This document shows positions 22,936 through 34,502 of a DNA stretch of 64,000 nucleotides, piece after piece. The number at the start of each line of letters is the position of its first letter. Positions within the stretch are counted from its first letter, which is position 1. A program made the translations under genes and the position numbers. The notes below the pieces were generated by a model. The model was not told where the DNA came from. It searched no databases and was given only the letters and a program-made list of their open reading frames with translations. The stretch is from Neoceratodus forsteri (taxonomy: Eukaryota > Chordata > Ceratodontiformes > Ceratodontidae): the NCBI GenBank assembly GCA_016271365.2, contig CM028136.1, forward strand, positions 470,144,001-470,208,000. The letters run 5' to 3'.

Positions 22936-24540
22936 TGCTTTCCTCTGTCTTAGAGCGCACTGGAGTTTTGCAATCCCTGTTTTGATGCACCCCAGCATTC
23001 TGCTGGCCTGCTTGACAGTCACCATGTACTGCTTGTCCTGCTTAAAACTCTTGTTGATTAGTAGCACCAGGTCCTTTTCCTCCTTGTCTGCAGCAAGAGT
23101 AACCCCACACCGTGTTTAGTTCCTGCTTTCATTTTTCTTTCCCATGTGTAGCACCTTGCATTTGGCTACATTGCATCTGAGGCTCCAGGACTCAGACCAA
23201 TTGTCCAGCTTGTTCAGTCCTCCTGAAGTTTGGTCCCATCCTCAAGGGCCTTCACGATCCTGGTTAGCTTGCTATAATTCATGAATGTAAGCAAACTCCT
23301 GGAGACCCCAGCTTCAAGATCATTGAGGAAGATGTTAAAATGCAGTTATCCAAGCACTGATCCCTGAGGGATCACTGCCCTCTGTTTCTTGCCTCCCTGT
23401 CAATGAGCAATCCCTCTTGGTTTATCTTTAATGTGTTTGACACTGGTTAATGTTTACCAAAAGCTTTTCATGTAGCATAGAATCACAGGCCTTGATGAAG
23501 TCCAGACAGACTGCATCCATTGCCCTGCCCCAGTCCACCTCCCTGGTCATCCTCTCAAAGAAAGGGATCAGATTGCTTTCAAATAATCTGCCCCTCATAC
23601 AGCCATGCTATGAGGAGGAAAGAACTTCCTAGGCCTCAACCTAGTGCACTATTATTCAGTCCTTGCTAAGGGCTTCCTGGGCCATAGGGAGCCCTAATTT
23701 CATGCTGACTGGCCTACAATTGCTGTATCCAACTTTGCCCCCTTCTTAAAGATGGTGACCACCACAGCTGCCACTACCATTCTCTGGCACCACATCTGTC
23801 TAGACAGACTTCTTAAATATTCTTGTAAGTGGCACTTCCAATTATTCATTTAGCCACTCTATGATCCTGAGTGTATCCCACCCTGCCCTTGGGACTACTC
23901 TAGACCTTTTTATTCTGAAACAAATGCCTTAGATCCTTGTTGATCCAAGGCAGTCAATGTTTAGCACATTTTCCCTTATATCTTATGGGAATGCAGATCT
24001 CTGCAGCTGCTGCAAGCACTTTCTTCAATGACCACCATATGTGGGCTATGTTAGCAATCGCAGAAAGCCACTCCAGGCCCTTGGACATTATGTCCTTCAT
24101 CATGGCAAAGTCTCCCTTTCTAAAGTTTCTGGTGCTCATGGCTGAAGTTTGATTTTTGCACCTGTCACCAAGGAGATGGTGACCCCATTGAAATCATTGC
24201 CTCCCATGGGTTCCATGACTGTTAAGCTGGAAATTACCCCATCCCCAATGCTAAGAACAAGGTCAAGGGCGGCCTCAAACCAATTCTCCTTTTGGACATG
24301 CTACTTTAGGAATCAGTCCTTAAAGGTAGACAAGAATTCAGTCTTCCCTGCCAGTAAACCTCATATAAAGCCAGTCTCTTCCTGAGAGATTAGAGTCCCT
24401 CAGGATCTGCTGTATCAAATTTGGCTGCTCTTCTAACTTCCCTATCCAGCTGGGCATCATGCTCTACTGAACTGTCTGGGGCTATGTATAGTAGCATACA
24501 CTGAGGCTGACTATTTTACCCCCTTTTCACTAGCTTGTCA
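22936..24540 (-). mobile_element. CR1-like LINE, right piece of the split copy (reverse transcriptase, antisense)
   Basis: Continues the copy that ends at 12,360. On the minus strand one reads RMLGCIKTGIA (22,970-23,010), the ..KCKVLH.. equivalent (~23,130-23,160), a degraded GISAWITAF region (~23,340-23,370), then MDAVCLDFIKACDSMLHE (23,465-23,520, equivalent to the CR1 DFSKAFDTV block) and upstream fingers sequence to ~24,500. Heavily mutated, with no long frame. A conspicuous stretch at 23,940-24,420 corresponds to the endonuclease-to-RT linker. The left limit is set by the outer element. Confidence 0.7.
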
Positions 24541-25190
24541 CAGTTGGTGCAGTTCAGAAATGCCTTGTCCCCTCCCCTCTATATCCAGTTAGGAGTCCCC
24601 AAGGCTCCAACCTGGGTCCCATCCTTTTCTTCATTTTCCATAATGAACTCCTATCCATCTGTGTTGACTCACATATTCACATATTTGTGGATGGCACCGT
24701 ACTCCTCACCTCAGATTCCTCAGACTGAACCCAGAAATCATCCCAACAATGTGACTTTAACAATGTCCAATGCTGACTCCACATAAACCAACTTCAGATC
24801 AACTCAAAGAAAATTGTGTCAGTGACCTTTAATACCATCCAAACACTTATCATGCTCTCCGTCCCTGCTGTTTTCTCCACCCTGGATGGCACTCCACTTG
24901 AGGATGTCCCCTGTTTCAAACATCTCAGTGTGTGGCAGAATAGTAAGCTCAACTTCTCCACCCATATCAATGCCATATACAGCATGCTCCTTCCCCAACT
25001 TGGTGCCCTTTACTGCAATAAAGATTGTCTCTGATCCTTTGTCTGCCATGAACTGGTCATTAAGATGGTAATCCTGGCATTTCACTATTTGAATGTGGTC
25101 TATGGTGTTGCACTGTCCTCCCCTCTGGCTACACTGGACAACTTATGCAATGTCTTCTGCCATTTTGTTGCTAATGCTCCTCCCCCTAGT
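24541..25190 (+). mobile_element. Non-LTR reverse-transcriptase remnant of another clade
   Basis: In changing plus-strand frames one reads LGVPKAP (from a GVPQGS-like block, 24,580-24,610), LSICVDSHIHIFVDGTVLLTS (a degraded ..YADDTVL.. motif, ~24,650-24,715), INSKKIVSVTFNT (24,805-24,835), then PLEDVPCFKHLSVWQNSKLNFSTHIN (24,890-24,970) and LGALYCNKDC. The order VDG-T / KT..MTF / FKYLG..D..L.F..HI / ..LYRN+.C is typical of LINE reverse transcriptases of the I/Jockey/L1 type, not CR1. Clade not resolved. Confidence 0.65.
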
Positions 25191-25299
25191 TGTTTGTTTG
25201 TTAAATTTTGTTGACCCGGTAAGTCCACTGGGCCTAGAAGTCCCTTTTTCAGGGGGGCCTGGGGGGAGGGGGAAATACAGATAGTTGCTTACGGAAGGG

Positions 25300-25408
25300 G
25301 GAAGAATACAGATAGTAAGCAACTGAAATTGAACCAGATTAAGCTGTTGGTGGTATTTTTAGTGAATGAGAGAAATTTGGCCAGGACACCGGAAAAATTC
25401 CCCTACTC
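25300..25408 (-). mobile_element. tRNA-derived SINE, 3' tail part (antisense), separated from its head at 39.3-39.6 kb
   Basis: On the minus strand the segment reads GAGTAGGGGAATTTTT, CCGGTGTCCTGGCCAAATTT, then '..CAGCTTAATCTGG..'. I recognise GGTGTCCTGGCCAAATT as the downstream part of a SINE 3' domain widespread in fishes and amphibians, normally preceded by 'CACTT-TCG-AAAGAGTAGGGG'. That preceding part lies at 39,305-39,340. The two halves are therefore one SINE opened by 14 kb of LINE sequence at GAGTAGGGGAA. The outer limit of the tail is uncertain. Confidence 0.75.
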
Positions 25409-25438
25409 TCCAGCAGGGGGAATCTCTGGCCGTTCTGC

Positions 25439-28421
25439 ATGATGGCCAGTTCATCGGAGACTGTGGAGGAGATGGTTGTGCTTCTGGAGGGAGGGAAGGC
25501 CTCTCCCTCTGCTGCCTTTTTGCATGATGAATCTACTGACTTACCTACAGAGCCCATGGAAGGTGTGTTGTTAAACGAGCTGTTGGACACTGCCTCCCTG
25601 TTGGTTTCTGTTTCTCAGCCAACCACTGTTCAGCTCGGTATTGCTATGCACCCATCTGGTGTGGTTTCCAGGGACCAAGTACTGTCTCGTCTCTCCTATT
25701 TGAGGAAAGAAAAAGCTAAACAGCTGCAAAAACTGCAAGACTTGGCTGCAGCTTTCAATTTGTTTGCTTTGGTGCAGGACAATCTTCCTGAGTCTCCTGT
25801 CCCGCAGAGTGTGGGGGTGACTAACCAACTCCTTCTTGCTACAGACTGTAACCCGGAAGCCCTGAGTATGAGTTAACACCTGGAGGATCTCAGGCGTGAG
25901 GCTGGCAGTGAAAACAGGTTGGAACCTGTGTGCCTACAGTCTCTGGAGCCGGATACTGCTTCATTGCAGCAGACGCTTGTTAGGTGGCGTCCTGGGCTGG
26001 GAAAGCCGGTAGTTCCACATGTCATGACATCGGATGGGCTAACTTGTGCAGACTCAGCAACACGGCAACAGCATCCCTTGAACTGGGGTGATATCATGGA
26101 TTCAGATGTTGGTTCCATAGACTGGACCCCTGAAAAGGCATTGAATGGTGCAGGCTGGGTGCAGGCACCTTCCGGATCTTGAACCCCTGATGCAAATGAT
26201 CATTCCTCTCAGGAAATGACTGAAACCTTTCCTCCCCTGTGGCCACCGATGCTACGAGAGATCTGAGCTCCAACTCTCCCCAGGGTAATGATACAGTTTC
26301 TGCTTTACTTAAACCCTCTAATACTGTGGTACCGCAACAGGCAATTGTTCAGGCTATTGTTCCTGATTTGCCTCCTACAGATGGTCCGGCTGCTGTCCCT
26401 GAATTGATAGAAACATAGAAACATAGAATTTGATGGCAGATAAGGACCGCTTGGCCCTCCTAGTCTTCCCATTTCCATACCCAATGGATAAGCTGCAGAT
26501 CCTAGTTAACCAACAGTCTTCTTCCTCCTACCCCCCCACTAGAATTGCCGTATGTCTGTCCCATTCATTCTTGAATTCCCCCACTGTTTTTGACTCTACG
26601 ACCTCCTCAGGAAGGCTGTTCCATGTATTCACAACCCTCTCTGTGAAGAAATACTTCCTCACATTACCTCTGAGCTGTCCCCCCTCTATCTTCAAATTGT
26701 GCCCCCTTGTTTTTGCACATCTCTTTTGCTGAAAGATGCTACTCTCTTGGACTTTGTTGATTCCCTTGAGGTATTTGAAAGTTTCTATCATGTCCCCCCT
26801 CTCCTTCCTTTCCTCTAGGCTATACATCTTTAGTTCCTTTAGTCTTTCTTCATATGTCTTCTGATGCATACCCTGCATCATTTTGGTTGCCCTCCTCTGG
26901 ACAGCCTCCACCCTGTCTATGTCTTTGCAGAGATGGGGTCTCCAGAACTGTACACAGTACTCCAGATGTGGTCTTACCAACTGTCTGTACAGAGGGCCAA
27001 CAACTTCCTGTTTTCTACTGGTGATGCCTCTCCCAATGCATCCCATTATCCCCCCAACCCTCCTTACTGCCTTCTCACTTTGCTGGCCCACCTTTAGGTC
27101 ATCTGACATGACTACCCCCAAGTCCCTTTCCATTATAGATAGAACCTGTTAACATGTTACCTAGAGAGCCTGTTCCTAATCCTTTGTTTAAGTTGTCTGA
27201 CCTCTTTTCGACTAGGGGCGAGCCGGCCCCTAGGCGCAATGCGGTCCGTCTTCTCTACAAAGGGGGCTTGGAGGATCCACCTAGTAGGGTGTATATTGCC
27301 AGAGATTTATTGAAAAAATCCATGCATTATTTTTCTTCTAAAATTTTTGCCCTTATTGGTTTAGGAGATGGGAATTTCGACATTAGTTTTAAACATGTTT
27401 CCAATTTAGATAAGTTTTGGGCTTAATATCATAGCCTGAAAAACACGCTTGTTTGGATTCTATTTCATGCAATTCCCCTTACTAAACCTTTGGTGAAGAC
27501 AATTACGGTGATGTTTAAAAATGAAGGGGTACAGGTAGAAGATATACTCTTCTGGTTGAGACAGCATTGTGAGATTCTTGGTAAACCAACCCCAACTTTA
27601 GATAGTAAGTAAATCTGGGATGCGGGATGGAAGATAAAGGTGAAGTTGCATTCTACTAATGTGGGTCCAGTGCACCTGCCCAGTAATTTTTTTCTAGGGA
27701 AAGACAGAGGTTCAATTTTTTACAGTGGGCAACCCAGATCCCGCTTTAAATGTGGATCCAGAACACACCTTAGTTCGGACTGTGACACTTTGTGGTGCAG
27801 CCATTGTCTGGACTTTGGCCATATGTCCTCTGCTTGTGTGAATTTATTTAAATGCAATTTGTGTGAGCAGACAGAGCATGCTTATGGCTGCTGTCTCTGA
27901 GCTGCACATAGTAGGGATGATTGTCCCAACCAGGAAGGCCTCATTAACTTAGCTCAACATCAGCAAGCTACACGAGTGGCTGAAACTGAGAACAGGTTTC
28001 GATCTCCTGACCAACCTAAGCCAGACTCTGACCCTACCACCACTCCGTCCTCTGACCCATGTTAGTATACTGATAGGGCACCTACAGTGTTAGCTCCTAC
28101 CATGGTGTTGACGGCCCCTGTCCCAGACACTGTAGTTCTTCCCAAAGTTGTGGACACCATGTCTCCTCCCCCCCTCCTGGGCCTGTGGCTGCCCCTTTTC
28201 ATTTAGTAACCTCAAAGAAACAACCCAGACAGGGGAGAAAAGGGTCACAGAAGCTTAGACAAACAGGAGTTGCAATGGACACTGACTCTTCTTCTTGGAA
28301 AAAAGGGAAAAAGTATGTGGTTCTCCCATTAGAGGAAACTGAAGGGGAGTCTGAGGATGAAGGGACGGATGCCTCTTCTGTAGCCTTTAACACTGACACA
28401 GAACAGGGAGGTGCAGATTAA
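25439..28421 (+). pseudogene. ORF1 (nucleic-acid-binding protein with zinc knuckles) of Tx1 copy A
   Basis: Starts at ATGATGGCC (MMASSSETVEEMVVLL). The acidic, Pro/Ser-rich N-terminal third runs to ~26,182, where stops begin, and is cut by a CR1 insert at 26,413-27,137. If the insert is ignored, the residues on its two sides read straight through (PELIE, then EPVN). The middle domain carries AVRLLYKGGLEDPP and GDGNFDISFKHVSNLDKFW (27,240-27,420), equivalent to the RNA-binding region. Three CCHC-type knuckles follow at 27,747-27,885 (CGSRTHLSSDC, WCSHCLDFGHMSSAC, CNLCEQTEHAYGCC); the first has lost its leading Cys context (RFKCG). A basic tail ends at 28,421. Family role: coats the element RNA. 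Inactive because of several stops. Confidence 0.82.
26406..27144 (-). mobile_element. CR1-family LINE 3' fragment inserted in ORF1 of Tx1 copy A
   Basis: Antisense CR1. The minus strand encodes 201 uninterrupted codons of RT C-terminus (26,528-27,133): ERDLGVVMSDDLKV, GCIGRGITSRKQEV, LVRPHLEYCVQFWRPHL, RRATKMMQG, MIETFKYLKGINKVQ and FFTERVVNTWNSLPEEVV. A 3' UTR and the tail (CATAGAAACATAG on the plus strand, ~26,413) follow. It is flanked by a 7-bp direct repeat, GATAGAA, at 26,406-26,412 and 27,138-27,144. The open frame and close match to the 50-kb copy mark it as one of the younger insertions. It is 5'-truncated within the RT. Confidence 0.93.
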
Positions 28422-28502
28422 ATTGCAAAGAGAACCAGACAACATTGTAAGACTCCTTAAACTGATCATTTTAGGTTATGTTTGATTCACATTGCATCCC
28501 CC

Positions 28503-31500
28503 ATGCATACTAACACTTTTAGCGCAATCAATCTTAATAGTATTAAAAGTGTGCAGAAGCGAGCCGGAGCTATGTTTTTTTTTACGAAACCTTGGCAGTG
28601 ATATAATTTGCCTGCAGGACACTCATCTTAAAACCTTTTTGGAACTACAACAGGCTTCAAGGGAGTGGACCCTGTGTCCATCATTTAGGTGCACGAATCT
28701 GGATACATGTGATGGAGTGGGCATTTTGTTTTCTAACACAGACCTACATGTGTCCAGACTGGTGGATATTCACACAGGTAGAGCCCTTTTATTGGACGTC
28801 ACTTATGCTTCTGTTCGCTTCTGTATCATAACAGTCTACACTCCGCAGACTAAGGCGCTGAGGATTGCTTTGTTTAAAGAAATTCAGCCTTTCTTATATA
28901 CCTCTCGTCTTATTTTTTGGGCAGGAGACTTTAATTGTGGCCTTTCTAAAGCTGATAGAGGCCTGCAAACTGACAACATTTTTAGTGACTCTACCTTTTT
29001 ACAAAATGTTTTGTGCTCTTCAGGATTAGTGGATGCCTATAGGGCCACTCATCCTTCAGGAGGGTACACTTTTTTCAAGGGCCCTCTCCGAATGCATATA
29101 GATTTTATTTTTGTGTCCCCGACTTTAGAGCTTTCTGACAAAGCTTTGCAGCCTTGTGAATTTTCTGATCATGTGACTATTAGATTGCGCTGCACTTGGA
29201 ACTCTGCACCGAGATGAAATAAAAATCAGTGGAGGCTAAATGAGTCTGTACTTTCACAAACCTCGATACAGAAGGCATGGAGAAGGGAGTTTAGAGCTAG
29301 ACTTTCGGTAGCTGACTGTTATTCAGACATGCTGGAATGGTGGAAAGACACCAAACAGTCCTGGTGTGTGTTTTTCCAACATAAAGCACATCTCCAGGTC
29401 ACTGCTGATTATTTGCAATATCTACAACTACGACACCAACTTCAGCGCTTAATTTCCTTGTCAGACAGTACTTCTTATGATTATGGGGCTCAAATTAAAG
29501 GTTCTTAAACAACAGATGACAGCCTTACAATATGATAGCACTAAAACATTACAACAAGAACTTCAGTTTGGGACTCAGAAGGGTTCTCTAGACCCATATA
29601 AAGAGTGTAAGCAGAGGACACAGAATGGGGTTATGATGGCGTTAACCACATCATCTGGGCAAATAGTTACGTCCCCCAAGAGTTATTAGAAGTTGTAGAC
29701 TCCCATGTTGAAAGCCTTTTTGGCACCCCTCCTCAGGAACCAGATGTAACAGATATTTTCAAGTCTTTACAGCTGCCTCAAGTAACAGATGAAAATGCTA
29801 ACTACTTATTGCAGAGGTTTCTTTGGCAGAAGTGGAGTTTGCAATAACTCAACTTCCAAGTAATACTGCCACTGGATCTGATGGTATCAGCTCAGGATTC
29901 TACAAAACTTTTAAAATGGAACTGGCACCGGTTTTAGTGGTTCTCTTTAATTATATGCTGAGCGCCGCCAAATATTCCAAATCTCTGTTGGATGCTATAC
30001 TGATATTACTTCACAAAAAGGGTGATCGACAGGATGTTAGTAATTGGAGACCCATTACCTTTTTGAATTCTGATTTTAAAATTTTAAGCAAAATCCTGTT
30101 GAGCAGATTAGCTTCAGTAGCTCCTTATCTGATTTGTCCATTTCAAACCTGTGCTGTGGTGGGTCATAAACAACATGACAACTTAATAGTTTTGAGGGAG
30201 TAGTTTTTTTCAGGGGGAATGTGATAGGGTTCAGGGATATGTCATGAGTTTAGACCAGGAGTAGGCCTTTGATATGCTTTCTCATCGATTTTTATTTTTC
30301 ACATTATTGACGTTTGGTGTCCCACATGCGTTTGTGACCTGGATTCAAGACATATATAGTAATTCCTTCCTCTGCCTCAACGTCAATGGATGGTTTGGTA
30401 GGAAAGTTAAGATATGCAGGGAGGTGAAACAAGGCTGTCCTATGAGTCCACTCCTCTATGTATTTGGTATAGATATCTTACTGAGACTTCTTATAGCACA
30501 GGAGACCTTAGTTGGTATACAGGTTTCTCCAGATCAGCCTCCCATTAAAACACTAGCTTATGCAGATGATTTGGTCCTGACACTAGCCCCTGACTGCTCA
30601 GAAGACTCCTTGATGGCCATTGTTGTTCAATTTTCTCATATTTCTGGTTCAAAGATTAATTTATGTAAATGTAGAGGAGTAGTGCTTGGGAGTACTCCAT
30701 TGTCTGCCACTGGACGAGTGGCAGGTATTTCTGTGTCACATGAGCCCATCCCCATCTTGGGAGTGAAATTTGGTCCTGGGGGGTTGGCGATACTGAATTG
30801 GGAAGATAAGTTGGGACAGCCCACTAGATTAGTGAATAATTGGAAAGAGGCAACAACTTTCAAAAAAGAAAAGAGTACTGCTGATTAAAACCTTGCTCCT
30901 TCCGATCTTCCTTTATTTATGTTATGTATATCCTCCTCCACAGGTAGTGGTCACTAGGTTATTTAGTTTATTTTTTCAGTCTTTTTGGGGTTCTCGATTG
31001 AACCCACTTTAATGGGAATTGACTTATCTTTCCATTAACGAAGGAAGGGTTAATATGATACATCCTGTGGCTTTTTACTTTAGTTTATTTATTTACTATA
31101 ATATTTGCCCTTCCTTAAAACCAGGTGATAGGATTTGTAAACCATTGGTTCATGCATGGTTGTCCCCTTGTTTGGCCCCTTGGGAACATAGGACTGTCAG
31201 AGCACTACTGCATTCCTTATCTATGCCACAATATGGTGCAGATTTTTTTAAGAATATTATTAAGTGGGGCATTTCCCTGACCCAATTGTTAACAATGACT
31301 AGAAAGCAGATTTATAAGGCTATTCTGGCTTCAGAACAGCGAGTCAACCCAGTATTTCCAGAGTGTCCTGAGGAGAGGGTTCCTTTTGTACTTCAGCAAC
31401 TGAGTAACCCACGGCTTCCCCCGTTTGTTTGGGATTGTACATGACTTAGTAATTATGGACGTCTGGGGGTTAAGGCAAATAGCAAGCATAAACAGGTTAC

Positions 31501-31959
31501 AGAGAGAAATTGCCCTAGGGATTCCTGTATACAAATTCCAGAGACCCAACTACATTTGTTTTTGGAATGTCCATTGCACAGGCCTTCTGGCAGTATCTAA
31601 CTGTCCGGTGGTCTGAAACTAATTTTTCTAAGCTGACATATCAGGAATTGTTGTATGGGTCTAACATGTATTCATTTTCTCAGTATTATACAGAAACGGT
31701 TTATTTACTGCTAGTTGTTATCAGATATTTTCTCTGGCAAGCTCAATGTATGTTAGTCCTCCAACAGCGGACTGTACCATATACTGACTTATTAAATAAC
31801 ATTCAGCTTTCTTTGCAGCGCATAAGGCTCTTGGACTTCCAGTGTTTTTCACCTGAAAGAGCTAAACATCTATGGGTACAATGTGATGTCTGTTTTTTTT
31901 CCAGTTTAACTGGTTGTTATATTCTTTTTGTATATCATCTGACTGTTTTCTTTCCTTAG
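28503..31959 (+). pseudogene. ORF2 (endonuclease and reverse transcriptase) of Tx1 copy A
   Basis: Probable start MHTNTFSAINLNSIKS at 28,503, with a frameshift at the T-run near 28,575. The AP endonuclease runs to ~29,200: DIICLQDTHL (Glu replaced by Asp), WAGDFNCGLSKADRG, HIDFIFVS and FSDHVTI. After a linker (29,220-29,820, broken) the reverse transcriptase has ATGSDGISSGFYK, LLHKKGDRQDVSNWRPITFLN, a broken motif A near 30,250-30,280 (SLDQE.AFDML), VKQGCPMSPLLYVFGID and LAYADDLVLTL (30,553-30,585). The YADD motif is intact. A C-terminal region follows to 31,959. Family role: nicks the target and copies the RNA there. At least six frame breaks. Confidence 0.85.
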
Positions 31960-32029
31960 CTAGAATTCCCTTGTTATGTGAGGTTGCCACTATGTACCCT
32001 ATTTATGTTTGTTTTGTTATGAAGTCCAA

Positions 32030-32054
32030 TCTTTTCGATAAAATTCCCCTACTC
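32030..32054 (+). other. Junction of Tx1 copies A and B carrying both halves of the target site
   Basis: TCTTTTCGATAA (32,030-32,041) followed by TTCCCCTACTC (32,044-32,054). The first string equals the SINE sequence right of the site (39,314-39,325); the second equals the sequence left of it (25,398-25,408). Confidence 0.85.
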
Positions 32055-32086
32055 ACTGGTAGGGAGACCCTTCCGGCCATCAAAGG

Positions 32087-34502
32087 ATGGCTGAGTCAGT
32101 TGCTAAGCTAACGAGTGAGGTGCTGGAGGGGCAGCAGGTTGTGGAGACTGTCTCCTGCTCAGCACCGGAGTTGCTTGAACCTGAAATCTTTTTCGATGCT
32201 GCTACAATTTCTCCCATAGATGGTATTGTGGATTTATGATTGCCTGAGTCGGGTATGGATCATGTATGACCATGGGATTCTTCTGGCCCGTCTGGTTGTG
32301 TCCTGCAAATGGGAAGAGGTGCAGCTAACACTGGATCAACCTCTGCTTCTTGAAGAGACCGAACATTTGAGGAGAAAACAAGAACTTTTAGGCCGGTTTC
32401 ACTCCCAAGCTCTGGTGTCTGAGGGGAGGCCTGGCTCTAATGCTGAACCGGCTGTGGCCGTCGTTGCTATGGACACTGATACTGACACTGTGCATGCTGC
32501 ACAACATACAGTTTTCTCCACTGGTACGGATCAGAGCTCGGCTACTGTGTTCTCTTTTTCAGCCTCTACGACTTCCCCACAACTGGAACTCATTACTAAG
32601 AAAGGTACTCCTAGCAAGTTTCATTGGGCTGCTTCACCTTTGCCAGAGGGAGAACCATGGTCTGTAGAGAACTCCCTTGCGGCAGCAGGCTGGGTTTGTT
32701 CTCCTGATTTTCACTGCTGGATTTCTGGTTTTTCTCCTCTTAAAATCCCTGGGGTGTCTCTGGCCCTGACTATCAATCCTCCCACAGTAAGTAATGCTGT
32801 TGTCTCTGATTCTGACAGGCAGAATTCTACTATACAACTAGTTCCTCAAAATTCTGCTGTCACCCAGCCTTCAGTCTCTGTCTCTTCTCCCTTGCATTTG
32901 ACCCCTGATTTAGCACTGACCCAACATCCAGTACTTCCTACAACTCCTGCTACAGAACCTCTGGACTTTTCATAAGATGTCCCTGACGATAGGATGAGTG
33001 ATATTTCTGATTTTTCGGACATTCCCAAGAATATTCCTGCTGTGATTGAGAATGGCCTGTGGCACCTGACTTAAATCTACCCCCACCAGACATGTCCCAT
33101 AAACAAAAAACGTATGCCTCTTTCTTTCAACAAACTACTTATCTCGCTAAACGCCATAATATCAGTTAGGCTTATTTATAAAGGGGGTCTGGATACCTTT
33201 CCTGACCATGTGTATGTTGGAAAAACTATTTTGAAAGATTGTTTGCAATTTACTGTGTCTGAACTGTATACTTTGATTCATGTGTCTGGGGAGAATATCT
33301 TTGATATCAGCTTTAAGTTGGGAAGTGGTCTTGACAAATTTTGTGCCAGATACCATCAGTAGAAAAATACTCCTCTCTGGTCCCCCTTTGAGGTTGTTCC
33401 TTTGACCAGGCCAGCCCATAAAACATTCACAGTTCTGTTCCACAATGAGGGGGTTAGCGTAACTGACCTCCTCTTTTGGCTAAAGCAACGTTGCACTGTT
33501 ACTGGCCATCCAAAGGCCATTTTTGATTCTCAGGGTATTTGGATGGGAGGTTTGCATATCAGGGTTATCTTGCGATCTGATGGTGCTGGCTTTCAGCATT
33601 TACCTAATAGTTTCTTCTTGGGTAGGGATAGGGGGTGTTCTCTTCTATCCAGGCCAGCCCAAAACCTGTTACAAATGTGGTCAAGTGGGACACATTAGTA
33701 GTGTCTGTGATCATCAAAAATGTTCTTTCTGTCATGAATCTGGTCACACCAGTTCCCATTTCAGTAATTTGGTGCATTGTAATCTGTGTGGCGCTCCTGG
33801 ACATGCTTATGCTTCCTGCCCTGAAGCGGTGCACAGAAAACCAGCTTCTGCCGATCCAGAGGAGCAACAGCTACTAGTGACTACTGCACAGAGGGAATTT
33901 CACAAACGGCAAATCACGGGGTGCCTCTTGTCACACTTCCTCAGCATCTGACAGCCTCTTGGAGAGGTACCGGGGTTCTTCTGGTATCAGGGGGTGCTCT
34001 TTCTTCTTCCTGCACTGTACAAGAACCAGCTATTCCTCCTCCCCCTCTCCGTCCATACCCCCCTTTCCCCTCCATCTCCCTTTACAGCTGGACCCGTTGT
34101 AGTCCCACAACTGGCAGAGCCCCCCCCTCAGGGACTGTTGCCTGTACCATTATGTCCCCTTCCCAACCTGTCTATGAACCTCTGGGAGGGAAAATGGCTA
34201 CTAGAAAATGCCAATCGGGGACCTTGCCTATGCCTAAGGTCCCCAAGGCTACCCCTATTACTATCACCAATAGATACCAAGTGTTAGAAGATGATGTGGT
34301 CTCTGAAGCTGAGTTTGCTGCTTCATCTGCAGACTCCCATTCACAAGATTTAGTGGGAGAGGTGGTGCCTATGGACGCTCTGCCCTCTGGTTCCAAACCT
34401 ACCCCTAAGAGAGGCAGGGTTAAGAAAAAAAAAGAAGAATTGACCTCTTCCATGACTTATTTTTATGCCTTTACTTTCTTCTCTGCTTTTTCTTACCTCT
34501 AA
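32087..34502 (+). pseudogene. ORF1 (zinc-knuckle protein) of Tx1 copy B
   Basis: Start ATGGCTGAGTCAG at 32,087 matches the ATG position of copy A relative to the 5' end. A Ser/Thr/Pro-rich N-terminal region (to ~32,975) contains WSVENSLAAAGWV, equivalent to the WTPEKALNGAGWV block of copy A. The middle domain (33,114-33,520) reads VRLIYKGGLDTFPDHVYVGK and NIFDISFKLGSGLDKFC. Three CCHC knuckles lie at 33,664-33,825: CYKCGQVGHISSVC, CSFCHESGHTSSHF (last Cys lost) and CNLCGAPGHAYASC. A Lys/Arg-rich C-terminus (GRVKKKKEEL) ends at 34,502. Several stops and frame changes are present. Same role as in copy A. Confidence 0.8.

Larger units (their letters stand above)
25409..32039 (+). mobile_element. 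Tx1-clade (L1-like) LINE, copy A, inserted in the SINE
   Basis: About 5.9 kb of element plus a 0.73-kb CR1 insert. It has a short 5' UTR, ORF1 with three CCHC knuckles, and ORF2 with an AP-type endonuclease and reverse transcriptase. This is the Tx1 layout rather than that of mammalian L1. The 5' junction follows AAAATTCCCCTACTC (25,394-25,408), and the identical 15 bp follows the 3' end (32,040-32,054), giving a 15-bp target duplication. The 3' end contains TCTTTTCGATAA, which is also the SINE sequence just beyond the site. Confidence 0.88.

Noticed and set aside
25439..25876. Independent host gene (145 codons, acidic)
   Set aside because: Its position directly after the LINE 5' end and the matching layout in copy B identify it as the start of Tx1 ORF1.
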